Origin: SHZL01 sp963784425
Lineage (GTDB): Bacteria; Pseudomonadota; Gammaproteobacteria; Xanthomonadales; SZUA-36
Assembly: GCA_963784425.1 (NCBI GenBank)
Contig: CAWARM010000015.1
Coordinates: 1-64,000, forward strand
DNA length: 64,000 nt
Direction: 5' to 3'
In this document: in pieces, positions 53,768 to 63,753 of the stretch
Layout of the letters: each line of letters opens with the position of its first letter
Numbering within the stretch: the stretch's first letter is position 1
Notes under the pieces: generated by a model
Databases searched by the model: none
What the model was told of the DNA's origin: nothing
The model's input: the letters and a program-made list of their open reading frames with translations, nothing else
Translations under genes and position numbers: made by a program

Positions 53768-54769
53768 TCAGATCGAAAGGTCCAGCTCTTCGGCACGGTG
53801 GCACGCAACCCAGTTGCCGTTCTCCATGCGTCGCAATGCCGGCACATCAGCCTGGCAGCGCGGCACCTGGTAAGGGCAACGACTGTGAAATATACACCCC
53901 CGCGGCGGACTGAACGGAGATGGCATGTCACCTTTCAGCCACGCCTCCTGCTTCACTTCACGCGCCCGCACGGGGTCAGGGATGAGTACCGACTTCATCA
54001 GTGCACGGGAGTATGGGTGCAAGGGCCGCCGGTACAGTGCTGTCTTCTCTGCCACTTCCATGCTGCGCCCCATGTACATGACCATGACGCGATCACTGAT
54101 GTGCCGCACTATGGACAAGTCATGGGCAACAAAAATCAACGCCAGGCCAAGCTTTTTCTGCAAGTCACGCAGCAGGTTGATGATCTGGGCCTGGATGGAG
54201 ACGTCCAGTGCGCTGACCGGTTCATCGCAGATCAACAGCTTGGGGTTGAGCACCAGGGAACGTGCAATGCCGATGCGCTGGCACTGTCCGCCTGAAAATT
54301 CGTGGGGGTAGCGATTGATCTGGTTGGGCAACAAGCCCACCATTTTCATCATGCCCCGGGTGCGTTCCTCGACCTGCAGGCTCTCCATCTGCGGGTAAAA
54401 AGTCCACAACGGTTCGGCAATGATGGCGCCCGCTGTCATGCGCGGATTTAGCGACGCAACGGGATCCTGGAACACGATCTGCAGTTCCTTGCGCTTCTGC
54501 CGCATGGGTTCGGCTTCCAGGCGGGTGAGGTCCTCGCCCATCCACAGCACTCGCCCGCGGTTCGGACTGAGCAGGCCAAGGATGGCTCGCGCCAAGGTCG
54601 ACTTGCCGGAACCGGATTCGCCCACTATGCCCAGGGTCTCGCCCGGATTCAGGTCGAAACTGATTCCATCTACTGCACGCAATACACGCTCTTCACGCCG
54701 GAACAGACTGCCTGTCCGGCTGCTGAAGTAGACCGCGAGGTCCTGTACGCGCAACACGGGCTCGCTCAT
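53768..54769 (-). CDS. oppF: Oligopeptide ABC transporter ATP-binding protein OppF
   Basis: A 333-residue ATPase with Walker A GESGSGKS near 49-56, signature FSGGQCQRIGIARSL near 158-172, Walker B LLICDEPVSALD, and the C-terminal oligopeptide-transporter domain with a cysteine cluster (CIFHSRCPYQVPRC) that is usual in this subfamily. It pairs with OppD; the genes overlap by 4 bases. Confidence 0.93.
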   Translation of the reverse strand: MSEPVLRVQDLAVYFSSRTGSLFRREERVLRAVDGISFDLNPGETLGIVGESGSGKSTLARAILGLLSPNRGRVLWMGEDLTRLEAEPMRQKRKELQIVFQDPVASLNPRMTAGAIIAEPLWTFYPQMESLQVEERTRGMMKMVGLLPNQINRYPHEFSGGQCQRIGIARSLVLNPKLLICDEPVSALDVSIQAQIINLLRDLQKKLGLALIFVAHDLSIVRHISDRVMVMYMGRSMEVAEKTALYRRPLHPYSRALMKSVLIPDPVRAREVKQEAWLKGDMPSPFSPPRGCIFHSRCPYQVPRCQADVPALRRMENGNWVACHRAEELDLSI

Positions 54770-55788
54770 GGCGCACTTTCCTCGACGGCCGGCCTGGTTT
54801 CCCCGGCGGGGTCATTTTCCACCCGGCCATCCGGCATTTCGAGCACGCAGCGGCTTCGATGACCCCTCTCATCGCGCCACATGGGTGGTGGCTGGGAACA
54901 GATTTCCTGCGCCTGCGCACAACGGTCGCGAAAGCAGCACCCCCCGGGCAATGCAAGAAGGTTGGGCGGGTTGCCAGGGATCGCTTGCAGATCTTCGCTG
55001 GCATCACGGTCCAGTCTCGGCACCGAAGCCAGCAGGCCGCGCGTATACGGATGGTGGGCACGGTAGAAAATGTCCTCAACCGTGCCACTTTCCACCATCT
55101 GCCCTGCGTACATGACGAGAATGCGATCGCTGATGCCCGCCACGACGGCCAGGTCGTGGGTAATGAGGATCATGGCCATGCGGGTTTTCTTGCGCAATTC
55201 GCCGATGAGATAGGTAATTTGGGCTTGCACGGTCACGTCCAGGGCCGTGGTGGGTTCATCAGCAATGAGCAAATCCGGTTCACATAACAGGCTCATGGCG
55301 ATCATGACGCGCTGGCGCATGCCACCGGAGTACTCGTGGGGATACTGGTGAATGCGTTCTTCTGCATCCGGAATGCGCACTGCACGCAACATCTCAACCG
55401 CGTGTTCAAACGCTTCATGACGCCCCAGCTTCTGGTGGTACATCACCACTTCGGTCATCTGCTGTTCAACCGTCAGGTAGGGATTGAGGGATGTCATCGG
55501 GTCCTGGAAAATCATGGCGATCTGGCTGCCCCGCACCTTGTTCAGTTCGCGCGGGGTTTTCTGCAGGAGATCCTCGCCTTTGAACAGGGCTTGCCCGCTG
55601 GCGCGGCCGTTCTGTGCCAAAAGACCCATGATGGCCATGACCAACTGGCTTTTACCCGAACCGGATTCACCCACAATGGCCAGGGTTTCGCCTGCGCTGA
55701 CCGCGAAGTCGATGCCGTTGACCGCGTGCACTTCTCCCTCGGGCGTGGCAAAACTGACTTGCAGGTCTTTCACTTCCAGCAAGGCCAT
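54766..55788 (-). CDS. oppD: Oligopeptide ABC transporter ATP-binding protein OppD
   Basis: A 340-residue ATPase with Walker A GESGSGKS near 38-45, signature YSGGMRQRVMIAMSL near 155-169, and a C-terminal cysteine cluster region (CCFRDRCAQAQEIC) like that of its partner. It starts directly after the oppC stop. Confidence 0.93.
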   Translation of the reverse strand: MALLEVKDLQVSFATPEGEVHAVNGIDFAVSAGETLAIVGESGSGKSQLVMAIMGLLAQNGRASGQALFKGEDLLQKTPRELNKVRGSQIAMIFQDPMTSLNPYLTVEQQMTEVVMYHQKLGRHEAFEHAVEMLRAVRIPDAEERIHQYPHEYSGGMRQRVMIAMSLLCEPDLLIADEPTTALDVTVQAQITYLIGELRKKTRMAMILITHDLAVVAGISDRILVMYAGQMVESGTVEDIFYRAHHPYTRGLLASVPRLDRDASEDLQAIPGNPPNLLALPGGCCFRDRCAQAQEICSQPPPMWRDERGHRSRCVLEMPDGRVENDPAGETRPAVEESAP

Positions 55789-56715
55789 TTACACCCGATC
55801 CTTGGGGTCCAGCGCATCGCGCATGCCATCGCCGATGTAATTGAAGCAGTACAGCGTTACGGCCAGGAATGTAGCCGGGAAGATCAGGGTCCAGGGTGAT
55901 GATTCCATGTCCTGTGCGCCATCATTGACCAGCGCGCCCCAGGAGCTCATGGGTTCCTGCACGCCGAGGCCCAGGAAACTGAGGAACGACTCGACCAGGA
56001 TCACGTGCGGGATGGTCAATGTTACGTACACCATCACCACGCCAAGCAGGTTGGGCACGATGTGTCGCACGATGATGGCCTTGTCGCTCACACCACAGGC
56101 TTGCGCAGCCTCAACGAACTCGGTGTTCTTCAGGCCCAGGGTCTGGCCGCGCACGATGCGTGCCATGTCCAGCCAGTTCACTGCTCCGATTGCCACGAAA
56201 ATCAGGATGATGTGGCGGCCAAACACGACCATCAGCAGGATCACGAAAAACATGAATGGCAAGGCATAAATGATATCGACTATACGCATCATCATGCGGT
56301 CCGTGACACCACCGTAATACCCGGCCACGGACCCGTAACTCACGCCGATCACCAGGCTGACCAGCGTGGCTACCAGCCCCACCAGCAGGGAAATCCTGCC
56401 GCCTTCCAGTGTGCGCACCAGGATGTCGCGCCCCACTGCATCCGTTCCAAACCAGTGGCCATTGATCAGGCTGGGAGGGGATGCCGTGTGGTCCCAATCC
56501 GTGAAGTCGGGCGCCCAGGGCGAAAGCATCGGACCAAACACTACCGCCAGTAACATCAGGAACATGGTGATGCCGCTGGCCACGGCGGCGCGATTTTTCA
56601 GCAGACGATGCCACGCATCAATCCACAAAGAGCGTCCCTGTATGTCCTGGGTGGCAAATGCTGCGGCAAACGGGTCATTGGCCAGGGCGTCGCCTGCCAT
56701 CTTCATGCGCGCCAT
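55789..56715 (-). CDS. oppC: Oligopeptide ABC transporter permease OppC
   Basis: A 308-residue permease with an N-terminal helix (about 40-60) before a typical five-helix BPD core. The coupling-helix segment EAAQACGVSDKAIIVRHIVPN is near 205-225. It forms the membrane channel with OppB, whose gene lies three bases upstream. Confidence 0.93.
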   Translation of the reverse strand: MARMKMAGDALANDPFAAAFATQDIQGRSLWIDAWHRLLKNRAAVASGITMFLMLLAVVFGPMLSPWAPDFTDWDHTASPPSLINGHWFGTDAVGRDILVRTLEGGRISLLVGLVATLVSLVIGVSYGSVAGYYGGVTDRMMMRIVDIIYALPFMFFVILLMVVFGRHIILIFVAIGAVNWLDMARIVRGQTLGLKNTEFVEAAQACGVSDKAIIVRHIVPNLLGVVMVYVTLTIPHVILVESFLSFLGLGVQEPMSSWGALVNDGAQDMESSPWTLIFPATFLAVTLYCFNYIGDGMRDALDPKDRV

Positions 56716-56718
56716 GGC

Positions 56719-57660
56719 TTAACCCTCATCAAAGCGAATTTTTGGATTAAGCCAGGCATAGAGCATGTCGACGATGAAGTTCATCAGGATGATGATCACG
56801 CCATAGAAAATAACCACGCCCATTACCAGTGTGTAGTCTCGATTCAATGCACCCTGCACAAAATAACTGCCCAGGCCGGGAATGGAGTAGATACGCTCGA
56901 TCACGACCGATCCGGTAATCAGGCCGGCCGTCGCCGGTCCCATGTAGGAAATCACCGGCAGCAGGGCTGGCCTCACCGCATGACGGCCGAGCACGATGCG
57001 TTCCGGCAAGCCCTTGGCACGCGCGGTGCGGATGTAGTTACTGTGCAGCACCTCGATCATGCTGCCCCGGGTCAGCCGGGCAATGTAGGCAATAACCGGC
57101 AGGGCCAGGGTGATAACCGGCAGCAACATGTGCCGGAAAGACCATTCCCAACCGCCCGCCGGCAGCCAGCCGGCATAGACGGCAAGGACCAGGATCAGCA
57201 GCGGTGCAACGACAAAATTGGGAATGGAAATACCCATCATGGCCATGCCCATGATCGAGTAATCGACTGCCGTGTTTTGTCGCATCGCAGCGATGACCCC
57301 GATCAGGGTGCCCACTATGAAGGCCAGCAGCATGGCCGTGCCGCCAATGGCGAGTGAAACCGGGAACCCGCGGGCAATCAGCTCGTTGACGGTCCAGTCC
57401 TTGTATTGATACGAGGGCCCGAAGTCGAGCGTGACGATCTGGCCCATGTAACGGAAATACTGTTGCAACAAGGGCTCATCAAGATGGTACTTGGCATCAA
57501 GGTTTGCACGAATCTCCGGCGGCAGCGGTTTCTCAGTATCAAACGGGCCGCCCGGGGCTACCCGGATCAGGAAAAAAGCAATGGTGATCAGCATCAACAG
57601 AGTCGGCACGAGGCCAAGCAGCCGCGATGCAAAGTGATGGCCCAGGCCAGTCTGTTTCAT
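56719..57660 (-). CDS. oppB: Oligopeptide ABC transporter permease OppB
   Basis: A 313-residue permease of the DppB/OppB type: N-terminal helix (about 12-30), periplasmic loop to about 100, then five helices with the motif RTARAKGLPERIVLGRHAVRPA near 215-236. Its start overlaps the stop of oppA by 4 bases. Confidence 0.93.
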   Translation of the reverse strand: MKQTGLGHHFASRLLGLVPTLLMLITIAFFLIRVAPGGPFDTEKPLPPEIRANLDAKYHLDEPLLQQYFRYMGQIVTLDFGPSYQYKDWTVNELIARGFPVSLAIGGTAMLLAFIVGTLIGVIAAMRQNTAVDYSIMGMAMMGISIPNFVVAPLLILVLAVYAGWLPAGGWEWSFRHMLLPVITLALPVIAYIARLTRGSMIEVLHSNYIRTARAKGLPERIVLGRHAVRPALLPVISYMGPATAGLITGSVVIERIYSIPGLGSYFVQGALNRDYTLVMGVVIFYGVIIILMNFIVDMLYAWLNPKIRFDEG

Positions 57661-59402
57661 TGCGCCGGTGTCTCCTCTGGCTGGCCCGCCAGGTCCTCTG
57701 GCGCCGGACCACCAGGCTCAGCGGACTTGAGCTTGTACATGTGACGCGTGAGATGGTGATCCATGACGTTGTTCTGCCAGCCCTTCACGTGCTGGTCTAC
57801 CAGGCGCCTGGTCACATAGGTGTAGACCGGCACGATGGGATTGTCCTGTAACAGCATGCGTTCAGCCTCGACCATCATGCGATCGCGGCGCGCCGGTATC
57901 CGTTCCTGGGCAATCTGTTCCAGCAGCACGTCAAAGCCGTGGTTGGAATAGTTATAGTCATTGCGCTCATCACCGGTCCGGAATTGTCCGAGGAAACTGA
58001 AGGGGTCATTGTAGTCGCTGATCCAGCCCGCCTGGAAAACTTCCGTGACCGCCTTTTGTGCACGGCTCTGCAGGAATACTTTCGATTCCTCGTTCACCAA
58101 CGTGGCATTGACTCCCAGCACCTGCTTCCACATCGAAGCCACTGCCAGGGCTATTTTATTGTTGTTCTCGTTGGTGCTGTAGCGTATTTCGAGCGACAGC
58201 GGCCGCTCTGCTGAATACCCGGCTTGCTCGTAGAGTCTTTTGGCTTCAGCCACGCGTTCATCCTGGGTCCAGTTGGCGTACTCCGGGATTGCCGGTGAGT
58301 AGTCGCCAATACCGGGAGGCACCAGTCCAAAAGAAGGTTTTTCCCCGTATTGAGTGACTTTTTCCGTCAACACGCCACGATCGATGGCCAGTACCAGGGC
58401 CTTGCGCAGGGACGGGTTTTCGATAAACGGCTCCTGGCCGAGGTTGAAACCAAAAAAATAGGACCCCAGCCACGGGCTGATGACGAGTTCCGGCGCATAG
58501 TATTTCTGCAACCAGGCAAATTGGTTGTTGGGGACCTGGTAGGTCCAGTCCAGCTCGCCAACGCGGAACTGCTTGACCTCATTGGACGGGTCTTCAGTTG
58601 GCAGGTAGAAAACGCGCTCGATCAATGTCTGCTCAGCGCCGTGGTAGAACGGGTTTTTCTCCAGCTCGATAGACGATCGCATTTCCCAGCTCTTCAGGAC
58701 ATAGGCCCCGTTGGATACCAGGTTACCCGGGCGGGAAAAGCGTTCCCCGTATTCTTCCAGGCTGGCCCTGTGCACCGGGAAGGTAGACGGGTGCGCCAGC
58801 AAGCTGAGGAAATACGGAGTCGGCGCGACCAGGGTGATTTGCAGAGTGTGTTTATCCAGCGAGGTCACACCGAGTTCGGATGGCAGCTTCTCTCCGCTGA
58901 TGACTTCACGGGCGTTGAGTATCGGCAGCAACATGGCGGCAGAATTTGAAGCCGTTTTCGGATCAGCACTGCGCCGCAGGCTGAAAACAAAATCTTCAGC
59001 AGTCAGTGGGTCGCCGTTGGACCAGGTGGCATCACGGTTCAGGTACAGTGTGTAGGTTTTGGCATCGCGCGATATGTTCCAGCGGAACGCGGCGCCAGGG
59101 ACGATGGTGCCATCCGGCGCTTCGGTGGTTAAGCCCTCGAACAAATCGCGCAAAATGTTTGCGGACGGAGCGCCTTCGGCGAGGTGCGGGTCCAGCGTTT
59201 GCGGCTCTTCCCCATTGCCGCGATAGAGCACTTGCTGTTCGGCCAAAACCGCCGGATCAGGGCGTCCGTCCACCAAAACCAGCTCTACCGGCTGCGCGCG
59301 AGTCTCCCGCAGGGTATCGGGGGCTTGCCCTTTTTCGCCGCAGGCACACAGCACCAGCGTACACATTCCGGGCAGCAGCCAGAGACGGTATGAAAACATC
59401 AA
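57657..59402 (-). CDS. oppA: Oligopeptide-binding lipoprotein OppA
   Basis: A 581-residue family 5 binding protein. Lipoprotein signal with LCAC at about residues 18-21, then the SBP_bac_5 fold with NGDPLTAEDFVFSLRR near 130-145. It collects peptides in the periplasm and hands them to OppBC. It ends at the oppB start and is preceded (4-base overlap) by a second, related binding protein gene. Confidence 0.92.
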   Translation of the reverse strand: MMFSYRLWLLPGMCTLVLCACGEKGQAPDTLRETRAQPVELVLVDGRPDPAVLAEQQVLYRGNGEEPQTLDPHLAEGAPSANILRDLFEGLTTEAPDGTIVPGAAFRWNISRDAKTYTLYLNRDATWSNGDPLTAEDFVFSLRRSADPKTASNSAAMLLPILNAREVISGEKLPSELGVTSLDKHTLQITLVAPTPYFLSLLAHPSTFPVHRASLEEYGERFSRPGNLVSNGAYVLKSWEMRSSIELEKNPFYHGAEQTLIERVFYLPTEDPSNEVKQFRVGELDWTYQVPNNQFAWLQKYYAPELVISPWLGSYFFGFNLGQEPFIENPSLRKALVLAIDRGVLTEKVTQYGEKPSFGLVPPGIGDYSPAIPEYANWTQDERVAEAKRLYEQAGYSAERPLSLEIRYSTNENNNKIALAVASMWKQVLGVNATLVNEESKVFLQSRAQKAVTEVFQAGWISDYNDPFSFLGQFRTGDERNDYNYSNHGFDVLLEQIAQERIPARRDRMMVEAERMLLQDNPIVPVYTYVTRRLVDQHVKGWQNNVMDHHLTRHMYKLKSAEPGGPAPEDLAGQPEETPAQ

Positions 59403-60968
59403 TGCGCGTCCTTGCTCAGATAACGGGACAGGTGAATGTCGCGGATATTGTCCTTGAACCCCTGCACATCCGATTTCACCAGGTGGCGTGAGACATAATA
59501 ATACAGGGGTATGAGAGGCATGCTCTCGAGCAGGCGTGCTTCCGCCTGCTGCAGAAACTCCATCCGCCTGCTGCCGCTTGCGCCGCTGGCTACCTCCATC
59601 AGGCTGTCAAACTCCACATCTGAGTAAAATGTCGTATTGAGCTCGTTGTCCGTCGTAAACAGGTCAAGAAAGCTGGTGGGGTCGGCGAAATCTGCTATCC
59701 AGCCGCCACGGAACACTTCTGTGACCACACCCAAGCCGACGGTTGTTCACAAACACTTTCCACTCTTCACTGACCAGCTCCGTGTTCACGCCCAGCACCT
59801 GTTTCCACATGGCCGCAACTGCGATAGCTGTTCGCCGGTGCAAACTGGACGTGTTGTACCGCAACTGCAACAACAGCGGTTGCTCGCGGCTGAAGCCCGC
59901 TGCAGCGTAAAGGCGCTGTGCTTCTGTCTCGCGTTCCGCCTGGCTGGCGTCCGCCATGCGGAGTTGTTGTGGTTGATAGCCAGGTATTCCTGGAGGAACC
60001 ACTCCCCAACCCTGAATTTCCCCTGCACCCAGGACAACGCGCACCAGCGTTTCGCGGTTTACCGCCAGGGACAGCGCCTGGCGCAATTCCCGGGAACGCC
60101 CCAGATCAGCCTGGTGCATATTCAGGCCCAACCAGAAACTCCCGAGGTACGGGCTGACCCGTAACTCCGCAGCGTAGTTTTCCTGCAGCCATTTAAAACG
60201 GCCGGCCGGAATGGTCTCGGTGATGTCCATTTCACCTGCACGAAACCTGGCCAACTCCGTCGCCGGTTCTTCAATGGGAAAATACTCGACATTGTCCAGC
60301 GCCGTTTCGGCATTGGCATGGAACGCCGGATTGCGGCTGAGGCGAATGACTGATCGCGGCGTCCACCCGGACAGCACGTATGGCCCGTTGACGGGGTCGG
60401 ATTGGAGATCACTGCCCATGGAAGCATGCAGGGGAAAACTGACCGGATGGGCCAGGATTTCCAGCATCCAGGGCGCCGGCCTTTCCAGCGTAATGCGTAA
60501 CTGACCCGGCGCAAGGGCTGTTACACCCAATTCCGTGGCCGGCTGTTCCCCCCGCATAATGGCTTGCGCATTCTTGATGTCGGTCAGCAAACCAGCGGTA
60601 ACCGCCAGGCTTTCAGGCGAAACCGCGCGGCGCATGGCCCGCACAAAGTCCTCGGCTGTGACGGTATCGCCGTTGGACCAGCGTGCATCCGGCCGCAAGG
60701 TGAATACATAGCGCCGGCCACTGTCTTCAATCTGCCAGGAAGCTGCAACCCCCGGCACGAGTTCGCCCGCTGCATCAAAGGTGACAAGGCCTTCGCGCAG
60801 GTCGCGTAACAGGTTTATGGATGCCAGGCCCTGTGCGCGGTGGATATGCAAGGAGTCCGGTTCGGGACCAAGACCACGGCGCAGGGTATCGGCTGCAAGA
60901 CTTTGCTGGAAGTTACACAGCCAGCCGCAGACCAGCAGAAAAATCAGATTTCTGAAACCCAACGGCAT
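59399..60968 (-). CDS. Second oligopeptide-binding protein, one frameshift
   Basis: A second family 5 peptide-binding protein, about 522 residues when repaired, related to the OppA next to it. It has a signal peptidase I type signal (about 1-26, MPLGFRNLIFLLVCGWLCNF then SLAAD), so it is soluble rather than a lipoprotein. The frame breaks at 59731-59733: removing one base of CCC joins EEWKVFVNNRRLG to VVTEVFRGGWIADFADP, which runs to 59399. It is typed as CDS because nearly 80 percent lies in one frame and error is likely. The start at 60968 is preferred; 60995 is in frame with a longer n-region. Confidence 0.78.
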
Positions 60969-61098
60969 GTGAACATCCAACCTGTTTCGCGGCATGACCA
61001 ACGTGTATCCTATGAACCACCGGCCAGCTAAGCAATGAGGATTCCGGGTTTTTTTCTCCAGGCGGGTCACCCGCCCTTGCAAGCCAGGAATAAGCCGT

Positions 61099-62473
61099 AT
61101 GTCCAAACCACCTGACAACCAGCCGTCCGCGACCATTGAGCAGGTCAATGACATCCTCGACTACATGGCCAGCGGCAGCCGTCCGCCTGAGCCAGTGGCG
61201 GCTCGGCACGGAACATGAGAAGTTTGGCTTCACTACCGCCGATTTGCGCCCATTGCCTTACGCAGGTGACCGCGGTATCCATGCCATCCTGGTTGCAATG
61301 TGTGAACGCTTTAACTGGAAGCCGGTGCTTGAGCAGGGCCTGCCCATTGCCCTGCTGGATGACACGGGTGCGTCCATTACCCTCGAACCCGGCGGACAGC
61401 TGGAGCTGTCCGGCGCGCTGCTGGATACCCTGCATGAGACCTGCCGGGAGGTGAACGCGCACCTGAAGCAGGTCAAATCCATTTGCGCGCCCCTGGGCAT
61501 AGGCTTCCTGGGCATGGGATTCAACCCCAAGTGGCGCCGGGCGGACATGCACTGGATGCCCAAGGCGCGCTACCGCATCATGCGGGAGTATATGGCCAAG
61601 GTTGGCACTTTGGGGCAGGACATGATGAGCCGCACCTGCACCGTGCAGGTTAACCTGGATTTCGGTTCAGAAGCAGACATGGTGAACAAGTTTCGCACGG
61701 CGCTGGCCTTGCAGCCCGTAGCCACGGCCCTGTTCGCCAATTCGCCGTTCACCGAAGGCCAACCCAATGGCTATCTCAGCTACCGCTCGCGTATCTGGGA
61801 AGACACCGACCCGGACCGCACGGGCATGCTTCCGTTTGTTTTCGAAGACGGCATGGGATTTGAACGCTATGTCGACTACATGCTGGATGTACCGATGTAC
61901 TTCGTGTACCGGGACGGAAACTACATCGACGCATCGGGGCAATCATTCCGGGATTTTTTGGCCGGCAGGTTACCCGCGTTCCCGGGTGAAAAGCCAACTA
62001 TCAAGGACTGGGAGGATCATTTGACCACCGCGTTTCCGGAGGTACGGCTGAAACGATTCCTGGAAATGCGTGGTGCAGATGGCGGCCCGTGGGATCAATT
62101 ATGTGCGCTGCCCGCGTTTTGGGTCGGCCTGCTGTATCACCAGCCTGCGCTGGATGCGGCCTGGGAAATGGCCCGCGACTGGACCATGGAAGAACGCCTG
62201 CAGTTACGGCGGGACGTACCGCGACTGGGCTTAAAAGCCGCTGTGCGAGGCCGCAATGTGCAGTCCATGGCACTGGAACTGATCAAATTGTCAGACACGG
62301 GTTTGCGCGCACGCAAACGTCTCAATTCATCAGGGGAAAACGAAACCGGTTTCCTTGCGCCCCTGCAGAAAACCGCAGAGAGCGGAAAAACGCCGGCCGA
62401 AATAAAGCTGGAGCGATTCCACCAGGCCTGGGCAGGGTCAGTAGACCCGGTATTCAGTGAATTTGCCTATTAG
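61099..62473 (+). CDS. gshA: Glutamate-cysteine ligase (plant/proteobacterial type), one frameshift
   Basis: Catalyses the first step of glutathione synthesis (ATP + Glu + Cys to gamma-glutamylcysteine). About 457 residues when repaired, of the plant-like class rather than the E. coli class. The true start is the ATG at 61099 (MSKPPDNQPSATIEQVNDI); one extra base at about 61191-61193 (GAGCCAGTGG) breaks the frame before QWRLGTEHEKFGF, the substrate-binding motif. Conserved EPGGQLELSG, MGFNPKW and TCTVQVNLDF follow, and the end DPVFSEFAY is normal. The stop codon lies at the edge of a hairpin element. Because glutathione synthesis is a core function, the break is most likely an error. Confidence 0.87.
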
Positions 62474-62632
62474 TGGCCTGTAACAGAGCAATCGAAAGCA
62501 GCTCGCTGGTTCTGGCGGCGCCTGGCTTGATCTTCACTCGGCCGATAGCTATGGCTATCAACCTCGCTCCAGACCGCCAGCCACCGCCATCCCGTCGCGA
62601 TCCCTCTTCCGCTTGCTCTGTTACAGGCCACT
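62472..62632. mobile_element. 161-base hairpin element with perfect 20-base terminal inverted repeats (MITE-like)
   Basis: AGTGGCCTGTAACAGAGCAA (62472-62491) and its exact complement TTGCTCTGTTACAGGCCACT (62613-62632) bound a non-coding segment. GATAGC and GCTATC pair at the exact centre (62544-62559), with partial pairing between. The left end overlaps the gshA stop codon. Length, GCCTGT tips and a central ATAGC/GCTAT stem match the element at 8755-8918. Confidence 0.6.
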
Positions 62633-62650
62633 GGGCCTGTTAACAGGCCC
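62633..62650. repeat. Perfect 18-base palindrome next to the hairpin element
   Basis: GGGCCTGTTAACAGGCCC is fully self-complementary and touches the right end of the hairpin element. It resembles two copies of that element's tip (GGCCTGTAACAG) joined head to head. It may also help end transcription of the convergent genes. Confidence 0.6.
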
Positions 62651-62655
62651 TGACT

Positions 62656-63030
62656 TCAGTCCTTGACCTTCCACACCACCAGTTTCCAGTCCGTGCGCAA
62701 ATTGGCACTGTGGTCGTAGCCGAGATAGTAGGTCTTGCCTGCCTCGAAATCGTATTCAATCGGCGTGATGGGGTTATTGCCGGTGTCCAGGCCGGTAACC
62801 TTGCAGAATGAATCGTTGATCACGGCGCGCGCGTTGATGGCGTGCTTGCCGGGATCGATGCTGAAACCGAGTTTCTGCACTTTGACTTCCTTGCCGTCAA
62901 TCTGGTTTACCTCGACAGCAGAAATGCATTTTGCCGGCTGGTCAGAACTGGTGATTATCTTCGCCTGCCTGGCATCTTCGGCCTGAATGACCAGTGGCAG
63001 CAACAACAGGGTCAGCAGGGTGTATTTCAT
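62656..63030 (-). CDS. Small secreted protein of unknown function
   Basis: A 124-residue protein with a clear signal peptide (about 1-17, YTLLTLLLLPLVIQA then ED). The mature part has two cysteines that could form a disulfide, and a C-terminal half (FSIDPGKHAINARAVIND ... DFEAGKTYYLGYD) that looks like a small beta-sandwich seen in many periplasmic proteins of unknown role. I do not recognise the family. Longer in-frame starts reach to 63174, but the signal peptide and a TATACT -10 candidate at 63151-63146 favour 63030. Confidence 0.65.
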   Translation of the reverse strand: MKYTLLTLLLLPLVIQAEDARQAKIITSSDQPAKCISAVEVNQIDGKEVKVQKLGFSIDPGKHAINARAVINDSFCKVTGLDTGNNPITPIEYDFEAGKTYYLGYDHSANLRTDWKLVVWKVKD

Positions 63031-63195
63031 CCATTTAATTTCAGTTTCATTTTCATACTCCTTAAGGTGTACATATTCCTGATTCACCATTCTCCGGAAC
63101 CATCGCCCGGCGCCAATAATGATGTCGAAAGATTGCTCTCTCGTTAGTATACGAAAATACCGGTAACAACGCATTCCGGCACGACCCCACTAGCG

Positions 63196-63732
63196 CTAGC
63201 TTTCGAGGCGCCACTTGCCGGGCTCCAGCCCGCCCAGTTTCCAGTCTCCCACGCGGATTCGCACCAGGCGCAGGGCGGGCAAACCGACGGCCGCCGTCAT
63301 CCGTCGTACCTGGCGATTGCGGCCTTCATCCAGTGTAATTTGCAACCAGGAGACCGGGATGTGCTTGCGGCTGCGAATCGGCGGGTCGCGTGACCACAGC
63401 CAGCCCGGCTTGCGCGCCAACAGAATCACATCCAGCGCCCTTGCCGGACCATCGGCCAATTGCACCCCTTGACGCAGTTGCTGTAACTGCCCGGGAGCCG
63501 GCCTGCCCTCAACCTGCACCAGGTAATCCTTGTTCAAGCCGTGACTGGGGTGTGCAATGCGATTTTGCAATTGTCCATCGTCCGTCAGGACCAGCAGGCC
63601 TTCGCTGTCGCGATCAAGGCGGCCGGCCGGATAAATTTCTGGCAGGTCAATAAAGTCTGCCAGGGTGGGACGCCCTTCGCGGTCACTGAATTGACTGAGC
63701 ACTCCCCACGGCTTATTGAATATCACCACCAA
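63196..63732 (-). CDS. rluE: 23S rRNA pseudouridine synthase RluE-like
   Basis: A 178-residue RsuA/RluE family enzyme without an N-terminal S4 domain, as in RluE, which modifies U2457 of 23S rRNA. The catalytic aspartate is D40 in AGRLDRDSEGLLVLTDDG, and LDEGRNRQVRRMTAAVGLP is the second family motif. It lies 21 bases downstream of the phosphohexomutase gene. Confidence 0.9.
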   Translation of the reverse strand: MVVIFNKPWGVLSQFSDREGRPTLADFIDLPEIYPAGRLDRDSEGLLVLTDDGQLQNRIAHPSHGLNKDYLVQVEGRPAPGQLQQLRQGVQLADGPARALDVILLARKPGWLWSRDPPIRSRKHIPVSWLQITLDEGRNRQVRRMTAAVGLPALRLVRIRVGDWKLGGLEPGKWRLES

Positions 63733-63753
63733 GATAAGGGAAGAATGCCGGGT

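Noticed and set aside
61049..61075. T-run and GGCGGG/CCCGCC hairpin in the gshA leader as a terminator
   Set aside because: The T-run comes before the stem on the plus strand, and an A-run follows it on the minus strand, so neither orientation has terminator structure.
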